From Sulfolobales archaeon Acd1 (GTDB taxonomy: Archaea > Thermoproteota > Thermoprotei_A > Sulfolobales > Sulfolobaceae), in contig APJY01000001.1 of NCBI GenBank assembly GCA_000389735.1, positions 585,064-649,063 of the forward strand: 64,000 bases of DNA, in the 5' to 3' direction. The translations under genes were made by a program, and so were the position numbers. Shown here piece by piece: positions 62,273 to 64,000 of this stretch. The notes below the pieces were generated by a model, which was not told the origin of the DNA, ran no database searches, and saw nothing but the letters and a program-made list of their open reading frames with translations. Position 1 is the stretch's first letter; each line of letters begins with the position of its first letter.

Positions 62273-63367
62273 TTAAATGACTTCCCTTACCTCGGGCTTG
62301 TTGAGCAGCTCCTCGAAGGCCTTCTTTAGGTCGTTAACGTCGAAACCGAAGATTACCGGCTTCTCCCTGGTAAAGATCTCGTCCAGTTTGGTGAATATCT
62401 GATCCACCGGCGTTCCCTTAAGCGAGTCCTCCAACTTCTCTACGAATCCCTTGGGTGACATGACGAAGAAGTCGCCCGAGATGGACACCTCGTCCAGCTT
62501 CCTATCGACTATTTTCGCCGTGATCCTGACGAGCTTCCTGGCCTTGAAATCCAAGTGGCAGACGGCAACGTTGCCCGTTATCTTCACGCACCTCTCGGTC
62601 CTGAGGTCTGGGTGTCTGTTGTCCTTATAATAGGTCCACTCCTCCCTCATCTTCTCTTCGGCTAGCTTGTTCCACAGCTCTATCTCCTCAGGAGTCAATT
62701 GACTATCCTCGAACTTCACTCTGAGTTCCCTCTCGAACTCCGTCTTAAGCCTCTTCACTATCTCCTCCTCCGGAGGTACACAGCCCAACTCCCTCTTCAT
62801 GGAAGTTATCCACTCGTTCATATCCTTAGCCATCTTGTCTCTGAACTTCTCAGACGGAACCCTAATGCACTTGCTCACGAAGTCCGCGTCGAAGTCCAGG
62901 AGTATGTTGCCCGCGATGACAACAGCGTTGTTGTGCGTCATAGCTCCGTTGCCGCTTATCTTCCTTCCGTTAACCACGACGTCCTGATCCCTTAAGCTGG
63001 CGTTGAGTCCGTAGCTCCTGAGGACGTTCACGACCGGGGTCAAGTATTTCTTATACAGCGACACTGGGTCTGAGGGAGCCTCGTCCCTTCTGACTACGAC
63101 GAAGTAGTCGAGCTCTCCGGGCGTGATCACCACTGTGCCTCCCCCTATATCCCTCCTCACCACGGGTATCCCGTTGGCCTTGGTGAACTCCAGGTTGACC
63201 TCGAGCCATACCTCCTGATGCACTCCAACGTTAACGAAGGGTTCCCTAGCACTAAAAACCAGGAGGGTGTTCTTGCCTCCCTTGCTCACGTAATCCGCCA
63301 CAGCGACGAACGAAGTGACCATGTGATAGCCGTCCTGCGGCGGTAGCGATACGAACCTCCAGGACAT
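62273..63367 (-). CDS. lplA: Lipoate-protein ligase A, with C-terminal accessory domain
   Basis: A 364-residue enzyme that attaches lipoate through lipoyl-AMP. Motifs are VVRRDIGGGTVVITPGELDY and the lysine region GRKISGNGAMTHNNAVVIAG. The C-terminal 110 residues (TGNVAVCHLDFKARKLVRIT and on) are the LplB-like accessory domain fused to the catalytic part. I choose ATG 63367; an in-frame ATG at 63403 overlaps a TATA box and would add 12 unusual residues. It lies 94 bases from the lipoyl carrier gene, on the same strand. Together they make one lipoylation unit. Confidence 0.85.
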   Translation of the reverse strand: MSWRFVSLPPQDGYHMVTSFVAVADYVSKGGKNTLLVFSAREPFVNVGVHQEVWLEVNLEFTKANGIPVVRRDIGGGTVVITPGELDYFVVVRRDEAPSDPVSLYKKYLTPVVNVLRSYGLNASLRDQDVVVNGRKISGNGAMTHNNAVVIAGNILLDFDADFVSKCIRVPSEKFRDKMAKDMNEWITSMKRELGCVPPEEEIVKRLKTEFERELRVKFEDSQLTPEEIELWNKLAEEKMREEWTYYKDNRHPDLRTERCVKITGNVAVCHLDFKARKLVRITAKIVDRKLDEVSISGDFFVMSPKGFVEKLEDSLKGTPVDQIFTKLDEIFTREKPVIFGFDVNDLKKAFEELLNKPEVREVI

Positions 63368-63391
63368 TTCATATCTTCTGAAGAAAAACGA

Positions 63392-63400
63392 GTTTATATT
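63392..63400 (-). promoter_or_regulatory. TATA box of the lipoate ligase gene
   Basis: On the minus strand the sequence AATATAAA lies about 25 bases before the ATG at 63367, the distance for a leaderless transcript. This decides the start codon. Confidence 0.6.
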
Positions 63401-63460
63401 CATTGATTAACTAATTTTTTAGTTTTATTTGTATAAAATAAACTAAATTCGGAAAACAGC

Positions 63461-63907
63461 TTAGAGTCTCTTGCAGGACAGCTTCTCTGAGGCTATTATC
63501 TCCTTCATCTTCTGAACCGCCTGATCTCCGGTGTGAAGCATCTTGAGCTCCTCGGGCTTCTCCACCTTCATTCTGACTAGCCATCCCTGACCGTAGGGAT
63601 CCCTGTTAATGATGACTGGGTTCTTCTCAGCCTCGGCGTTCACGTCTATTATCTCCCCAGTAACAGGGGCTGGTACTGGCCCCGCCCACTTGCCGCTCTC
63701 CATGGTAGCTATGGGCTTGCCCCTCTCGACCTTGGTGCCCTTTTTCTTAATCCTTACCTTAACTATTTTCCCCGCCATTGTCTGAGCCACGTCTGTTATC
63801 CCTACAAGGATCACGTCGGCTGACTCCTGCTTAGCCCACACGGTGTTCTTTCCTTCTATGTAGTACAACAGGTTCTCGGGTATCTCACAGTTCGACTCAA
63901 CGACCAA
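63461..63907 (-). CDS. Lipoyl carrier protein (GcvH or LbpA type)
   Basis: A 148-residue lipoyl-domain protein. The modified lysine is in MESGKWAGPVPAPVTGE. Strands VWAKQESADVILVGITDVAQ and NRDPYGQGWLVRMKVE match the GcvH fold. Classic GcvH has ESVKAAS at the lysine; the Gly-Lys-Trp form and location next to a fused lipoate ligase recall the lipoate-binding protein LbpA of sulfur-oxidising Hdr-like systems. I cannot decide between glycine cleavage and sulfur oxidation, as neither partner set is visible. Bases 63,908-64,000 hold no clear gene. Confidence 0.8.
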   Translation of the reverse strand: MVVESNCEIPENLLYYIEGKNTVWAKQESADVILVGITDVAQTMAGKIVKVRIKKKGTKVERGKPIATMESGKWAGPVPAPVTGEIIDVNAEAEKNPVIINRDPYGQGWLVRMKVEKPEELKMLHTGDQAVQKMKEIIASEKLSCKRL

Positions 63908-64000
63908 GGTTAGTCCCTCCCGATAAATTTCTGGCTTTACATTAAAAATCTTTTCAAAAATCAGTAGTTGAAGAATTTGGAGGCGCGCCGGTTTAGTAGC

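Overview
The window is from a crenarchaeon of the order Sulfolobales. The evidence is the gene order ftsY-secE-spt5-L11-L1-L10-L12-alaS, the cluster S19e-PDCD5-L39e-L31e-aIF6-LX-prefoldin alpha, tRNA genes with short introns next to the anticodon and no encoded CCA, many leaderless genes with a TATA-like box about 26 bases before the start codon, and heavy AGG/AGA arginine codon use. The core is fairly GC-rich for this order (Metallosphaera- or Sulfodiicoccus-like). I cannot name a species.

Positions 1-26,600 are dense housekeeping genes: the 3' end of xerA, metabolic genes (glutamine synthetase, GTP cyclohydrolase I, beta-RFAP synthase, MoaA, nicotinate phosphoribosyltransferase, cysteine synthase family), a TusA-like/DsrE-like pair, a PhoU-family regulator, then the ribosomal, translocation and alaS cluster, an intron-containing tRNA-Arg(CCT) and a nitroreductase.

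Positions 26,869-39,372 are an integration hot spot at an intron-containing elongator tRNA-Met(CAT). The 3' end of the tRNA is repeated at 38,517 and 39,263, and a roughly 60-base sequence that follows the tRNA recurs at 32,712 and 39,304. No integrase is visible. The cargo is AT-rich and partly decayed: a RelE-like toxin, a three-gene operon of unknown function, an MFS transporter with a frameshifted SnoaL-like partner, a nuclease/DUF2075 helicase, a membrane protein plus DUF4868-like pair resembling Kiwa, a frameshifted winged-helix gene and several remnants. A 0.75 kb cassette with one membrane-protein gene sits between the last two att copies.

Positions 39,492-50,432 hold a probable anti-viral system: a 1061-residue adenine-type DNA methyltransferase, convergent with a four-gene operon encoding a Cas4-like Fe-S nuclease, a large SF2 helicase, a protein with a DUF1998-like cysteine C-terminus, and a UPF1-type SF1 helicase. 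The helicase/DUF1998/methylase core is that of DISARM, but the other partners are unusual. This is the best candidate for a new variant.

Positions 50,433-59,900 carry VapBC modules and insertion-sequence remnants around an AT-rich six-gene operon for a membrane complex related to hydrogenase-4 and complex I. Its large subunit lacks the nickel-iron cysteine ligands. From 59,100 the GC-rich core returns: a second AbrB/VapC pair, a pyrimidine-dimer glycosylase family protein, a secreted protein, a small metallopeptidase, and lipoate ligase next to a lipoyl carrier protein. With the TusA/DsrE pair these hint at sulfur-oxidation metabolism, but no Hdr-like genes are in view.
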